Below, one piece after another: positions 15,244 to 23,147 of a DNA stretch of 64,000 bases. Under the pieces are notes generated by a model. That model saw only the letters and a list, made by a program, of their open reading frames with translations. It searched no databases and was not told where the DNA came from. Source of the stretch: CAYXSX01 sp964467925 (GTDB lineage: Bacteria > Pseudomonadota > Alphaproteobacteria > Micavibrionales > Micavibrionaceae); assembly GCA_964467925.1 (NCBI GenBank), contig CAYXSX010000001.1, positions 628,049-692,048 of the forward strand. Direction: 5' to 3'. Positions within the stretch are counted from its first letter, which is position 1. Every line of letters starts with the position of its first letter. The position numbers and the translations under genes are program-made.

Positions 15244-16971
15244 CTAACCGCCCACGCTAGTAGAGGAAGTAAAGGAACTCGAGCCGGACGAGCTTGAAGA
15301 GGAACCGCTGCTACTGCTGCCTGCACTATTACCACTAGCGGCATTCGCTCTGCCGGAAGAAGACAGAGAACGGTCAAAGAGCAGAAGCACACGCTGGCCC
15401 TGGAACATAAATTCGATACCGTTTTTCTGGATATGAACCTGCCACGGAATACCGCCCAGCACTATTTCCTCTTCGTCAAAGACGATCCGGCTGCCGCTCG
15501 GCCCGTTTATGATCGCGCGGTTGGCGGAGAAAGAAGTGATTTTGTAACCGTCCAGAACGCTTTGCACATTCCCGACAGCGGCAAGCCCATAGGAGTCACT
15601 TGCCCCGCCCACCGCTACGCCGCCCGGCAGAGGACCGGGACGCACCCCTGAGCTAACGCTTGACCCTGCAACACCGGAAGCGGGGTCGAGAAACTCGTCG
15701 CGGTCTTCATCGTAATCAAGCGGAAGAATCCCGCTGCCTACGGTTACGCCCGGAATTGTGCCGGAAGTAAGCAGGATGGATTTTTGATCCTGACTGACGG
15801 CCGCATCGGCCGTACCGCGAACGGGAAGCACCAAAACGCCGCGCGCGCCATTATGAACAACCTGAACGTCGTCGAGCAATTCACCCACACGGGTCGGCGA
15901 CCATGAAAGCGTTAGGGGGCAGGCATCTATCGGCTGAAGGATCGTACCCGCCTTACACCCCTCGCCGCGGAAGCTCAGGCCGTTATCCTGTCCGGCGATC
16001 CGCACATCGTTAATCACAAGCGGCGAGTCACCCGCATTCACAAGGGAAATGGTAATGGTGGATGTTGAAACGATTGCCGTTCCGAAATCGATTTCCTTCT
16101 GGGAGGAAACAAGCAGGCCCTTGCCCGGCACGGCTTCGGGAAAGACTTCTGCCTGACTGACCGCGCTGGGCGTGTATTCCCCGCGCAAGGGAACGCTGGT
16201 AAGCGCGGTGGGACCGTTATGGTGGATGACAAGCACGCCGGATGACGGCCCTCTCAGCTTGGGAGCCCATGTAACCGTGGCGATACAGGCCTGACCAGCG
16301 GCCAGAACCTCGCACTCAGTTTTCAGCGCATAGCCCGATTGGGGGCTGGTGTCGATATAGATGTCATTAATTTCAATCGGGTTTGCGGTGCTGTTACGAA
16401 GCAGCACAGATTCCACCAGAGTCTGACTTTGAGAGAGAGAACCGAAATCAATCTCGTCAGGATTGGCTTCAATATCGTTGGCTTGCGTTTTTGCTCCTTC
16501 ACCGCTGGTTTCCACCGTGCCGGAAAGGGTGGTGGTTACAAGGCGGGAGCGCCCGCTGTGGGACATCAGCATTTCCACACGCCACGAACCGGCCTGCACG
16601 CCCTTTACCGTCAGGGCGATCGCGCATTCCGCACCGGGAGTAAGCGGTTCTTCCTCGCACTGGTTTAGCGTAACGGAAGCCGTAACAGTTGAAGAAGGGT
16701 AAAGACGGATAAGTCCCGTTTCCACAGGCTTGCCGCTATCGTTGCGAAACAGCACGACGACCTGCGCCGTCGCGCCGACCTGCACCGCACCACCGTCAAT
16801 CGTGGGTTCTACCGCGACAAGGCCATTACCGCTGCCGCCTGTAGCAGGGCCCGCCGCCCGCGAACCGGGATCGTCGAAGCCCGGATATTGCGCAAAGGAA
16901 ACCGGCCCGCTTAGCATCAAGACAAAGCAGAACAACAGGACAAATATGGCTTTTATACTATGCGAACGCAT
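15244..16971 (-). CDS. Periplasmic pilus protein: three ASH/Ig-like repeats fused to a PilP/GspC-like domain
   Basis: A 575-residue exported protein, with a signal peptide cut near residue 27 (VSFA-QYPG). Three repeats of about 100 residues (roughly 50-152, 166-266 and 286-391) look like ASH/choice-of-anchor Ig domains. Each has strand patterns such as IDFG...LLRN or LVNAGDSPLVI, and each has one Cys pair in the same place. After a Gly-rich linker, residues about 466-534 (SVLDGYKITSFSANRAIINGP onward, ending VLLLFDR) resemble the beta domain of PilP/GspC, which contacts the secretin. A poly-Ser tail of about 40 residues ends the protein. ATG 16971 is used; TTG 16983 is possible. Position between secretin and ATPase matches PilP-type genes. 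Confidence 0.7.
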   Translation of the reverse strand: MRSHSIKAIFVLLFCFVLMLSGPVSFAQYPGFDDPGSRAAGPATGGSGNGLVAVEPTIDGGAVQVGATAQVVVLFRNDSGKPVETGLIRLYPSSTVTASVTLNQCEEEPLTPGAECAIALTVKGVQAGSWRVEMLMSHSGRSRLVTTTLSGTVETSGEGAKTQANDIEANPDEIDFGSLSQSQTLVESVLLRNSTANPIEINDIYIDTSPQSGYALKTECEVLAAGQACIATVTWAPKLRGPSSGVLVIHHNGPTALTSVPLRGEYTPSAVSQAEVFPEAVPGKGLLVSSQKEIDFGTAIVSTSTITISLVNAGDSPLVINDVRIAGQDNGLSFRGEGCKAGTILQPIDACPLTLSWSPTRVGELLDDVQVVHNGARGVLVLPVRGTADAAVSQDQKSILLTSGTIPGVTVGSGILPLDYDEDRDEFLDPASGVAGSSVSSGVRPGPLPGGVAVGGASDSYGLAAVGNVQSVLDGYKITSFSANRAIINGPSGSRIVFDEEEIVLGGIPWQVHIQKNGIEFMFQGQRVLLLFDRSLSSSGRANAASGNSAGSSSSGSSSSSSGSSSFTSSTSVGG

Positions 16972-17030
16972 ATTCCTGATCAAAATGGCTGGCTCAAGCC
17001 CGCAAAGAGTTCGCGGACTTACGAATTAAT

Positions 17031-17036
17031 ATTATA
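17031..17036 (-). promoter_or_regulatory. Promoter -10 box upstream of the ASH-PilP gene
   Basis: TATAAT on the minus strand (context GTGATATAAT), 60 bases before ATG 16971, in the 160-base gap after the secretin gene. It shares TGATATAAT with the pilin promoter at 10205-10213. No recognisable -35. A weaker match (TATAAT at 13089-13094) precedes the GspF-like gene but sits very close to its start. Confidence 0.35.
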
Positions 17037-17131
17037 TCACAAAAAATGCGAGCAAAACCATGAAATGACAAAAATAAAATCACCCGCGGAAAAAGGGCGG
17101 CGCAACTGGGGAAAGCTTTCGGAAAGAAGCG

Positions 17132-18700
17132 TTATGGCCCCGGATCGACCTCGGCAGGCTCGCCCGCGCCCGGATCAAGCATCGCCGGAGAAAGGCTACC
17201 CTCCAGCCCACCTTTGCTTTGAAGCGCTCGTTCCGTCATGCGCGCATCACTCGTAAGGCGTTCTGTGACTTTTTCGTTCGCCTTACCGCCTTCGGCCGTA
17301 TAAACGATCACGCGGGGGCGCAGAAGGAAAACCAGTTCGGTATTGGAAGTCTGGGCATCGCGAGACGTAGGAAAGAATGGTTGGGCGAAACCGGGCCCGC
17401 TACTGTTATATTCGTCATTTTCCCGCACCAGACCGGCGATCAGCAGGGAGTCTCCAGGGCGCATACGGATCTGGGTAGAAAGCTCGCGCTCGGTCGTTTC
17501 GGGAAGCTGAAGCACGGTTCCATCAGCATCGAATTCCTGGAAACGGCGGAATTCCTGAAGCTCGATATCGATACTGCCGTAAATCGAGGCCTTGTCCCAC
17601 GCGCTGGAAATCGTGAGCGTAAAACCGGTATCCACGGAATCCGTTTCGGTAGAAACCGTTACCTCGCCGTTATCGACAGAGCGGCTGAGCGAGGAAACAT
17701 AGTTCACAGTATCGGCGGCGCGCAAGGTCGCTTCGGCGCCGGAAAGAACCGTGATTTGCGGCTGGGAAATGGTTTTCACCGCGCCGTAGTTAGAAATAAA
17801 TTCCAGCACGTCATTACCGTCGAAGGCCACGTCACCCGTGGTCGGAAGACCAATACTGATGGGCGTGAAGTCAGCCCCCGTACCGCCGGGAATGCTGATG
17901 CCCGTGGTGAATTTGCCTATCACATCAATGTTTTCCCAATCGATCCCCGTCGCATTACTGCCGTTCAGGGCCACTTCCCAGATATAAACCTCGAACACGA
18001 TGAGCGCGGTGTTGGAGCGGATGCGCTGGAAGTAACGTTCCGCCAGTTTCGCCGTGCGGTTGGTCGCCTCATAGATAATCGTGCGGGTCCCGCTTTCCGT
18101 GATCGGGCTTACGCCCGTAATAGCTTGCAGCCCCGTGGCCAGCGAAGAAAGGATGTCCGTATCGCCGCCCACCGGAGGAATGGTGACAGTAAAAGTCTGG
18201 GTTTCCTTGATTACGAGAATGCCGTCCTCGTAGGAACAATAAAGATCGGCAAGGCCGCAAACCTTTTCCACGACCGAGTCAATCGGCCCCTGAAGGTTGG
18301 CGACCGTAACCGTGCGGTTAAAACCCTCTTCCGTTTCGAAAGCCAGCGGGATTTCGTAATCGGCCAGAATAAGCTGCAGCGCGCCCGCCAGCGTTTCGGC
18401 GCGAAGCTCCAGCGGGCCTACAAAATCGGAGGGAAGCGGGTGAGAACTCGCAGCCTCGGGCACCAGAACGTCGCTGCCCAAAGGCAGGTAAAGCACGCTG
18501 TCGGGCTGTTCGTTAATCGCCTCTTGCCGCTCGTCGGCAGTGGTGGGGGCGGGAATTTTTACCGCCCGCGCGCCCGGCACATCGACAGGAGCGCAGGACA
18601 GCAGCGCTGGCAGAAGGCCGAGCAATAAAAACGCCGCGAAGACAACGCCTCTTCTCAGAGGCGCTTTCATGGGTTCTTCGTGGCGAAAAAATAACTTCAT
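17132..18700 (-). CDS. Type IVb pilus secretin lipoprotein (R64 PilN/BfpB-like)
   Basis: Outer-membrane channel for the pilus. The 522-residue product has a signal peptide with lipobox LLSC (Cys36), so it is probably a lipoprotein, as in BfpB and IncI PilN. An N-terminal domain (about 90-165: LRAETLAGALQLILADYEIPL...DSVVEKVCG) is followed by an N1-like domain (about 170-235). The C-terminal secretin domain has the blocks NYGAVKTISQPQITVLSGAEA, DTGFTLTISSAW, MRPGDSLLIAGLVREN and NTELVFLLRPRVI, all typical of secretins. A Gly/Glu/Pro tail follows. The start at 18700 is one base after the regulator stop; ATG 18670 is an alternative. It lacks the long N0-N3 series of T2SS secretins. Confidence 0.9.
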   Translation of the reverse strand: MKLFFRHEEPMKAPLRRGVVFAAFLLLGLLPALLSCAPVDVPGARAVKIPAPTTADERQEAINEQPDSVLYLPLGSDVLVPEAASSHPLPSDFVGPLELRAETLAGALQLILADYEIPLAFETEEGFNRTVTVANLQGPIDSVVEKVCGLADLYCSYEDGILVIKETQTFTVTIPPVGGDTDILSSLATGLQAITGVSPITESGTRTIIYEATNRTAKLAERYFQRIRSNTALIVFEVYIWEVALNGSNATGIDWENIDVIGKFTTGISIPGGTGADFTPISIGLPTTGDVAFDGNDVLEFISNYGAVKTISQPQITVLSGAEATLRAADTVNYVSSLSRSVDNGEVTVSTETDSVDTGFTLTISSAWDKASIYGSIDIELQEFRRFQEFDADGTVLQLPETTERELSTQIRMRPGDSLLIAGLVRENDEYNSSGPGFAQPFFPTSRDAQTSNTELVFLLRPRVIVYTAEGGKANEKVTERLTSDARMTERALQSKGGLEGSLSPAMLDPGAGEPAEVDPGP

Positions 18701-18701
18701 C

Positions 18702-19082
18702 TTATGAACTGCGCGCCCTGATCTGGATCGTCCGCTCCACGGTTTTCAGCAGGCGCTCGCGCTGCACGGGTTTCATCAATACGGCCCCTACGCCCCATTT
18801 ATTCGCCTCGTTCAGAAGGTCGGGATTGTCGTCGCCGGTTACAAGGATAACGGGCGTATCCACGCTGGAGCCGCGAATAGAACGCAGGAATTCAAAGCCG
18901 TCCAGCGGCTCCATGCGCACATCCACGATCGCCACGTCGATATCGTCTGTGATGGTGTCGAGCGCCTCTTGGCCATCGGTGCATTCGATGGTTTCATACT
19001 CGGCTTCGGTCAGGAATTTAACGATCTGCATCCGCACGAAATCGTTATCTTCCACCACCATAATTTTGTATTTTTCGCTCAT
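18702..19082 (-). CDS. Single-domain CheY-like response regulator heading the pilus locus
   Basis: A 126-residue receiver domain with no output domain. The acidic pair is Glu11-Asp12 (VVEDND), the phospho-acceptor Asp54 (AIVDVRMEPLDG), the Thr82 switch region (LVTGDD) and Lys104 (VLMKPVQ). All catalytic residues are present. The stop codon is one base from the secretin start, so the two genes are probably translationally coupled and the regulator likely tunes pilus assembly or its regulation. The partner kinase is not in the cluster; the hybrid kinases at 5670 and 48434 are candidates only by presence. Confidence 0.9.
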   Translation of the reverse strand: MSEKYKIMVVEDNDFVRMQIVKFLTEAEYETIECTDGQEALDTITDDIDVAIVDVRMEPLDGFEFLRSIRGSSVDTPVILVTGDDNPDLLNEANKWGVGAVLMKPVQRERLLKTVERTIQIRARSS

Positions 19083-19252
19083 GATTTTAAACGCAAAAGG
19101 AATGAAGTTGAAACGTCACCCTTCAGGCTAACAGCTTCGCAGGCAGTTTAAAACAAAAATCCGGCCACTTATAAGAGCTTGCCACAGCTATATTTTATTT
19201 TTACCCTTAGTGAGGCGGGCGATCGTGCCCGCGCCCCCAACCGAGGCGCATC

Positions 19253-19744
19253 ATGCTCGAAATCATTGCCGTTTTATGCCTGATCGGCGCGTTCATCGTG
19301 CTGGTTCTGCTCTCCGCCATCGACCTGAAACACGGCATTTTGCCTAACAAACTGGTGCTGAGCTTTGCCGTTCTGGGTTCGGTGTTCCATGCCGCGAGCG
19401 GTTTTGCGTATTTTCCGCCTGTCGAGATGGCGATGGGCGCTGTTGTCGGCGGGGGGCTGCTTTATGCCATACGGGCGGGTGCGATTCGCTTTTACGGCGA
19501 GGACGCGCTGGGGCTGGGCGATGTGAAGCTGCTGGCCGCGGGCGGGATATGGCTTGGCGTTGAATATGTGCTGGTCGCTATCACGCTGGGCGCGCTGGCC
19601 GGATTTTTGCACGGCCTCGGACTTGCCGTTTACAGGGCGGTGAAAACAAAAACCAAACCCGATCTTCACCGCCTGTCGCTTCCTGCGGGGCCGGGTTTTG
19701 CCGTTGGCCTGATCGCGGCGGTCGTGGTAATGTTCTGGCCATGA
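19253..19744 (+). CDS. Prepilin peptidase, A24 family, short form
   Basis: Polytopic aspartic protease cleaving the basic leader of prepilins on the cytoplasmic side. The 163 residues contain both active-site aspartates: Asp24 in LLSAIDLKHGILPNK and Asp90 in the GxGD motif GLGDVKLLAAGG. About five or six membrane helices are visible. The N-terminal Cys-rich methylation domain of PilD is absent, as in CpaA/PilU-type peptidases of type IVb and Tad systems. It is divergent from the pilus locus (170 bases from the regulator start), so its likely substrates are the pilin-like proteins at 8651 and 9423. Its stop overlaps the next ATG (ATGA). Confidence 0.9.
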   Translation: MLEIIAVLCLIGAFIVLVLLSAIDLKHGILPNKLVLSFAVLGSVFHAASGFAYFPPVEMAMGAVVGGGLLYAIRAGAIRFYGEDALGLGDVKLLAAGGIWLGVEYVLVAITLGALAGFLHGLGLAVYRAVKTKTKPDLHRLSLPAGPGFAVGLIAAVVVMFWP

Positions 19745-20964
19745 CGAAAAAATCCCTCGAAGGTTTGCGTATTCTCGACCTGTCCCGCGTTCTTGCCGGG
19801 CCGTTCTGCACACAAATGCTGGGCGATATGGGCGCAGAAGTGATCAAGATCGAAAAACCCTTCGCCGGGGATGATACGCGGTTCTGGGGCCCGCCCTTCC
19901 TGAAAAACGCGGACGGAGAGGATACGGGCGAAAGCGCCTATTACCTTTCGACCAACCGCAATAAACGCTCGCTGGCCGTGGATATCACGAGCAAAGAAGG
20001 GCAGGAGATCATCGATAAATTACTGACAGTATCGGACGTAATGATCGAGAATTTCAAGACCGGGGGCCTTGCGAAATACGGACTGGATTACGAGCAGATC
20101 AAGGACCGCCACGCGCATATCGTTTATTGTTCGATTACCGGTTTCGGGCACACAGGGCCGCTCGCGCCCGAGCCAGGATACGATTTTCTGGCCCAGGCCA
20201 TGGCGGGGCTGATGGCGTGCACGGGCGCGCCGGATCAGGAACCGACCAAGGTGGGTGTAGCCTTAAGCGATATCATGACCGGTCTGTATGCCGCAGTTGG
20301 AATTCTGGCCGCCCTGCGCGCGCGCGAGGCGACCGGAAAGGGGCAGATGGTGGATTTATCCCTGCTCGATTGCACGCTTTCGAGCCTGACTAACGTCGCG
20401 CAATATTACCTGACCAGCGGGCGTTGCGCGCCGCGCCTTGGCAACGCGCATCCTACCATCGTGCCTTATCAGGCTTTCGAGACTAAGGACGGGCACATCA
20501 TTCTGGCGGTGGGCAATGACGGACAGTTCGCAAGACTCTGTGAGTTTGCGGGCACGGAGTGGCACAAGGAGGAGCGCTTTGCCACCAATGCCGCGCGAGT
20601 GAAAAACCGGGAGGAATTGATCCCGATGATTAAACAAACAATCGCCGCGCAAGTCATGACGCACTGGATTGAAGGGCTGAACGATCAAGGCGTTCCCTGC
20701 GGCCCCGTGAACACGATGGATCAGGTTTTCGAGATGGAGCAGATCAAGGCGCGGGAGATGAAAATCCATATGCCGCATCCGGATAGCACGGGCGAAATTG
20801 ACCTTGTCGGCAGCCCGCTGAAATTCTCTGCCACGCCCATATCGTATGAACGCGCCCCGCCAAAACTGGGGCAACATACGGCGGAGATACTGGAAGAGCT
20901 TCTCGGGATTTCGCCCGACGAACTTGAAAAACTGGAAGGCGCGAAAGTTATTCAGAAGGTTTAG
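19741..20964 (+). CDS. CaiB/BaiF family III CoA-transferase
   Basis: Transfers CoA between carboxylic acids through an aspartyl intermediate; the substrates cannot be told from sequence. The 407-residue product shows the family start LEGLRILDLSRVLAGPFCTQ, GAEVIKIEKP, YYLSTNRNKRSL, MIENFKTGGL, ITGFGHTGP, YDFLAQAMAGLM and the probable catalytic Asp near residue 210 (VDLSLLDCTLSSL). The length is normal for the family. The start overlaps the peptidase stop by four bases, so the two are translationally coupled, which is an odd functional pairing. A dispersed repeat follows the stop. Confidence 0.93.
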   Translation: MTKKSLEGLRILDLSRVLAGPFCTQMLGDMGAEVIKIEKPFAGDDTRFWGPPFLKNADGEDTGESAYYLSTNRNKRSLAVDITSKEGQEIIDKLLTVSDVMIENFKTGGLAKYGLDYEQIKDRHAHIVYCSITGFGHTGPLAPEPGYDFLAQAMAGLMACTGAPDQEPTKVGVALSDIMTGLYAAVGILAALRAREATGKGQMVDLSLLDCTLSSLTNVAQYYLTSGRCAPRLGNAHPTIVPYQAFETKDGHIILAVGNDGQFARLCEFAGTEWHKEERFATNAARVKNREELIPMIKQTIAAQVMTHWIEGLNDQGVPCGPVNTMDQVFEMEQIKAREMKIHMPHPDSTGEIDLVGSPLKFSATPISYERAPPKLGQHTAEILEELLGISPDELEKLEGAKVIQKV

Positions 20965-21000
20965 ATTAGATAAGGCTAAGAGCAGATTAACCTAACTATT

Positions 21001-21080
21001 GTCATTCCGGCGAAGGCCGGAATCCATTTCTCAAATCGCGCCAAGCGGATGAATGGATCCCGGGACAAGCCTGGGATGAC
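21001..21080. repeat. Dispersed palindromic repeat, long (80 bp) version
   Basis: 76 of 80 bases are identical to 13347-13426, including the middle CGCGCCAAGCGGATGA. It sits between the ends of the convergent CoA-transferase and 21089-21631 genes, where it could form bidirectional RNA hairpins. Confidence 0.9.
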
Positions 21081-21088
21081 TTTTGCGG

Positions 21089-21631
21089 TTAATTGTGATG
21101 CGATAAAAACGGCAGGTAATGCATGATTTTATCGTCTCTGGTTTTGCCGCGTTGATTGCTGATCAGCAGGATTTTCTTACGCACCGCCAGTTCCTTGCGG
21201 TGTTTTTGGCTCAGGCTGATACGCGTGTCATTAATCGTGCCGTTCATTTCCGCAATACGCAGAGTGTTGCGCTTTTCGTCCCATTCCACCCAGATGGGGA
21301 TGTTCTGAAAGGTATGATCGACAATCAGGACAAGCTCGCCCCGCTCTATCGCCAGAAACGGTTCGCCAAAAATCTGGTTTCGTCTTTCGTGGGGATAATT
21401 TTCATTGCTCTGGGCGCGCATCACCTTTTCAAAAGCGGCGCGAACATCGTCATGTTCCACCACCGAAACGCCCTGATTTGTAATCAGTTCAACCAGATTT
21501 TTTAAAATGCTCTTCACGAGAACGGGTACCCAAAAGACTTTACGAATATAGCGTAGCACAGCAAATCGCTGCTGCAAAGTTTCACTGGACAGGCATGGCC
21601 CTTTATGGTTTTCCTTTAGCTTATGAAACAC
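21089..21631 (-). CDS. Unknown protein divergent from pyrB
   Basis: An open frame of up to 180 codons starting at GTG 21631, which would overlap the pyrB start by nine bases. The true start may therefore be further in, for example near the MRAQSNENYPHERR region. The product has a hydrophobic patch (FWVPVLVKSILKNLVELI), a beta-rich middle (FLAIERGELVLIVDHTFQNIPIWVEWDE) and a basic C terminus (KHRKELAVRKKILLIS). No family was recognised. The region between two conserved genes has no other coding option, which supports it being real. Confidence 0.5.
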   Translation of the reverse strand: MFHKLKENHKGPCLSSETLQQRFAVLRYIRKVFWVPVLVKSILKNLVELITNQGVSVVEHDDVRAAFEKVMRAQSNENYPHERRNQIFGEPFLAIERGELVLIVDHTFQNIPIWVEWDEKRNTLRIAEMNGTINDTRISLSQKHRKELAVRKKILLISNQRGKTRDDKIMHYLPFLSHHN

Positions 21632-22528
21632 CTTCTTGGCATCGATGAACTAAGTCCCGAAGAGATCACGCAGATTCTCGATAAAGCGCAAAGCTATGTG
21701 GAAGCGCTTAAGACCGGTGAGTGGAACCGGGAGCGGCTGGAGCATAAAATCATCCTCAACCTTTTTTTCGAAAACTCGACCCGCACGCTGACCTCTTTTG
21801 AAATTGCGGCCAAGCGCCTCGGCGCGGACGTGGTGAACTGGAACGCCGCCACAAGCTCGCTGAGCAAGGGCGAAAGTTTTGCCGACACTATAGATACGCT
21901 CAACGCCATGAAGCCTGACGGCGTTGTTATCCGCCATTCCGAGTTCGGCGCGCCGAACTGGGTAGCAAAGCGCATGGGGTGCCCCGTGATAAACGGCGGG
22001 GACAGCTGGCGGCAACACCCGACACAGGCGCTTCTGGATGCGCTAACGCTTCGCCAGCATTTCGGCAAGCTAGACGGGCTTCTGGTCGCCATTATCGGCG
22101 ACATCGCGCATAGCCGCGTGGCAAGCTCGAACATGCAGCTTTTAACGATGATGGGCGCGAAAGTGCGCGTGGTCGCGCCGGACGTTCTGATGCCGGAAAA
22201 GCTGGCGGCCGAGGGCGTGGAAAAATTCAGCAGTCTGAAGGAAGGCATCGGCGGTGCCAACGCCGTGATGACCATCCGCCCGCAAAAAGAGCGCATGGAT
22301 AACGTACTTATTAATGATGTGAACTATTATAAAGATTACGGCCTGACCTCTGAAAAACTCAAAGCGGCGGACAAGGACGCCATCGTGCTCGACCCCGGGC
22401 CGTTCTTGCGCGGCGTGCAGATTTCCGACGAACTGGCGGATAACGCCGAACGCTTCTTCTACGCCCGTCAGGTCGCCAACGGCATCCCCACCCGCATGGC
22501 GGTTCTTGATATGCTGGTGGGGGGTTAA
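21623..22528 (+). CDS. pyrB: Aspartate carbamoyltransferase catalytic subunit
   Basis: Second step of UMP synthesis: carbamoyl phosphate plus aspartate to carbamoyl-aspartate. The 301-residue product has the carbamoyl-phosphate loop FFENSTRTLTSFE (STRT), the SLSKGES loop, HPTQALLDALTL, a GDIAHSRVASS motif and the C-terminal DPGPFLRGVQI (normally DPGPxNRG). The length is typical. In many alphaproteobacteria pyrC follows directly; here the next codon after the stop begins plsY, so pyrC is missing from the block. ATG 21623 is preceded by a purine-rich stretch but no strong ribosome binding site. Confidence 0.96.
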   Translation: MKHLLGIDELSPEEITQILDKAQSYVEALKTGEWNRERLEHKIILNLFFENSTRTLTSFEIAAKRLGADVVNWNAATSSLSKGESFADTIDTLNAMKPDGVVIRHSEFGAPNWVAKRMGCPVINGGDSWRQHPTQALLDALTLRQHFGKLDGLLVAIIGDIAHSRVASSNMQLLTMMGAKVRVVAPDVLMPEKLAAEGVEKFSSLKEGIGGANAVMTIRPQKERMDNVLINDVNYYKDYGLTSEKLKAADKDAIVLDPGPFLRGVQISDELADNAERFFYARQVANGIPTRMAVLDMLVGG

Positions 22529-23146
22529 GTGATCGACACCACCCTTTTGACCATTCTTGCTCTTGGTTATCTTATCGGCTCCCTGCCCTTTGGGCTGGTA
22601 CTCTGCAAGCTGGCGGGGCATGGCGACATACGCAAGATCGGATCGGGTAATATCGGCGCGACCAATGTGCTCCGCACCGGGAACAAACCCCTCGCACTTG
22701 CCACGCTGATCCTCGACAGTTTCAAGGGCGCAGCAGCCGTCATCATGGCCTATGCCATCGCCGGAAGCTGGGATTTTAACACTTTCGGCACATGGGCCTG
22801 TCTGGCCGGAGCAGCCGCCATTTTAGGCCACACTTTCCCCGTCTGGTTAAAGTTTAAGGGTGGCAAGGGCGTGGCCACCACGCTCGGCACGCTGCTGGCC
22901 GTTATGCCGGTAACGGGGTTTATCGCCTGCAGCGTGTGGTTGCTTTCCGCAGGCATTGCACGCATTTCATCGCTGGCCGCGCTGAGCGCCATGATCATAG
23001 CGCCCGCCGCCAGCTATCTTTTCTACGGCCAGACCCCGGCCATTATTAACGCGGCGATTTCCCTGCTGGTCATTATTCGCCACAAGGACAATATAAAGCG
23101 TATTTTCAAAGGCGCCGAACCACGCATCGCTTTCGGGAAGAAATAA
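22529..23146 (+). CDS. plsY: Acyl-phosphate glycerol-3-phosphate acyltransferase
   Basis: Integral membrane enzyme making 1-acyl-glycerol-3-phosphate, the first step of phospholipid synthesis. The 205 residues carry all three conserved motifs: GSLPFGLVLCKL with GSGNIGATNVLR (motif 1), GHTFPVWLKFKGGKGVATTLG (motif 2), and the C-terminal IIRHKDNIKRIFKGAEPR (motif 3), within five or more membrane helices. GTG start at 22529 immediately after the pyrB stop, so translation is likely coupled; dprA starts one base after its stop. Confidence 0.96.
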   Translation: MIDTTLLTILALGYLIGSLPFGLVLCKLAGHGDIRKIGSGNIGATNVLRTGNKPLALATLILDSFKGAAAVIMAYAIAGSWDFNTFGTWACLAGAAAILGHTFPVWLKFKGGKGVATTLGTLLAVMPVTGFIACSVWLLSAGIARISSLAALSAMIIAPAASYLFYGQTPAIINAAISLLVIIRHKDNIKRIFKGAEPRIAFGKK

Positions 23147-23147
23147 A

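Noticed and set aside
17219..18628. Plus-strand open frame of about 470 codons
   Set aside because: Antisense to the secretin gene; low-complexity Arg/Gly/His composition with no domain.
8651..19744. Type II secretion or Tad locus
   Set aside because: No GspD-length secretin with N0-N3, no GspG-type major pseudopilin, no CpaE/TadA/RcpA set; lipoprotein secretin and gene order fit type IVb pili better.
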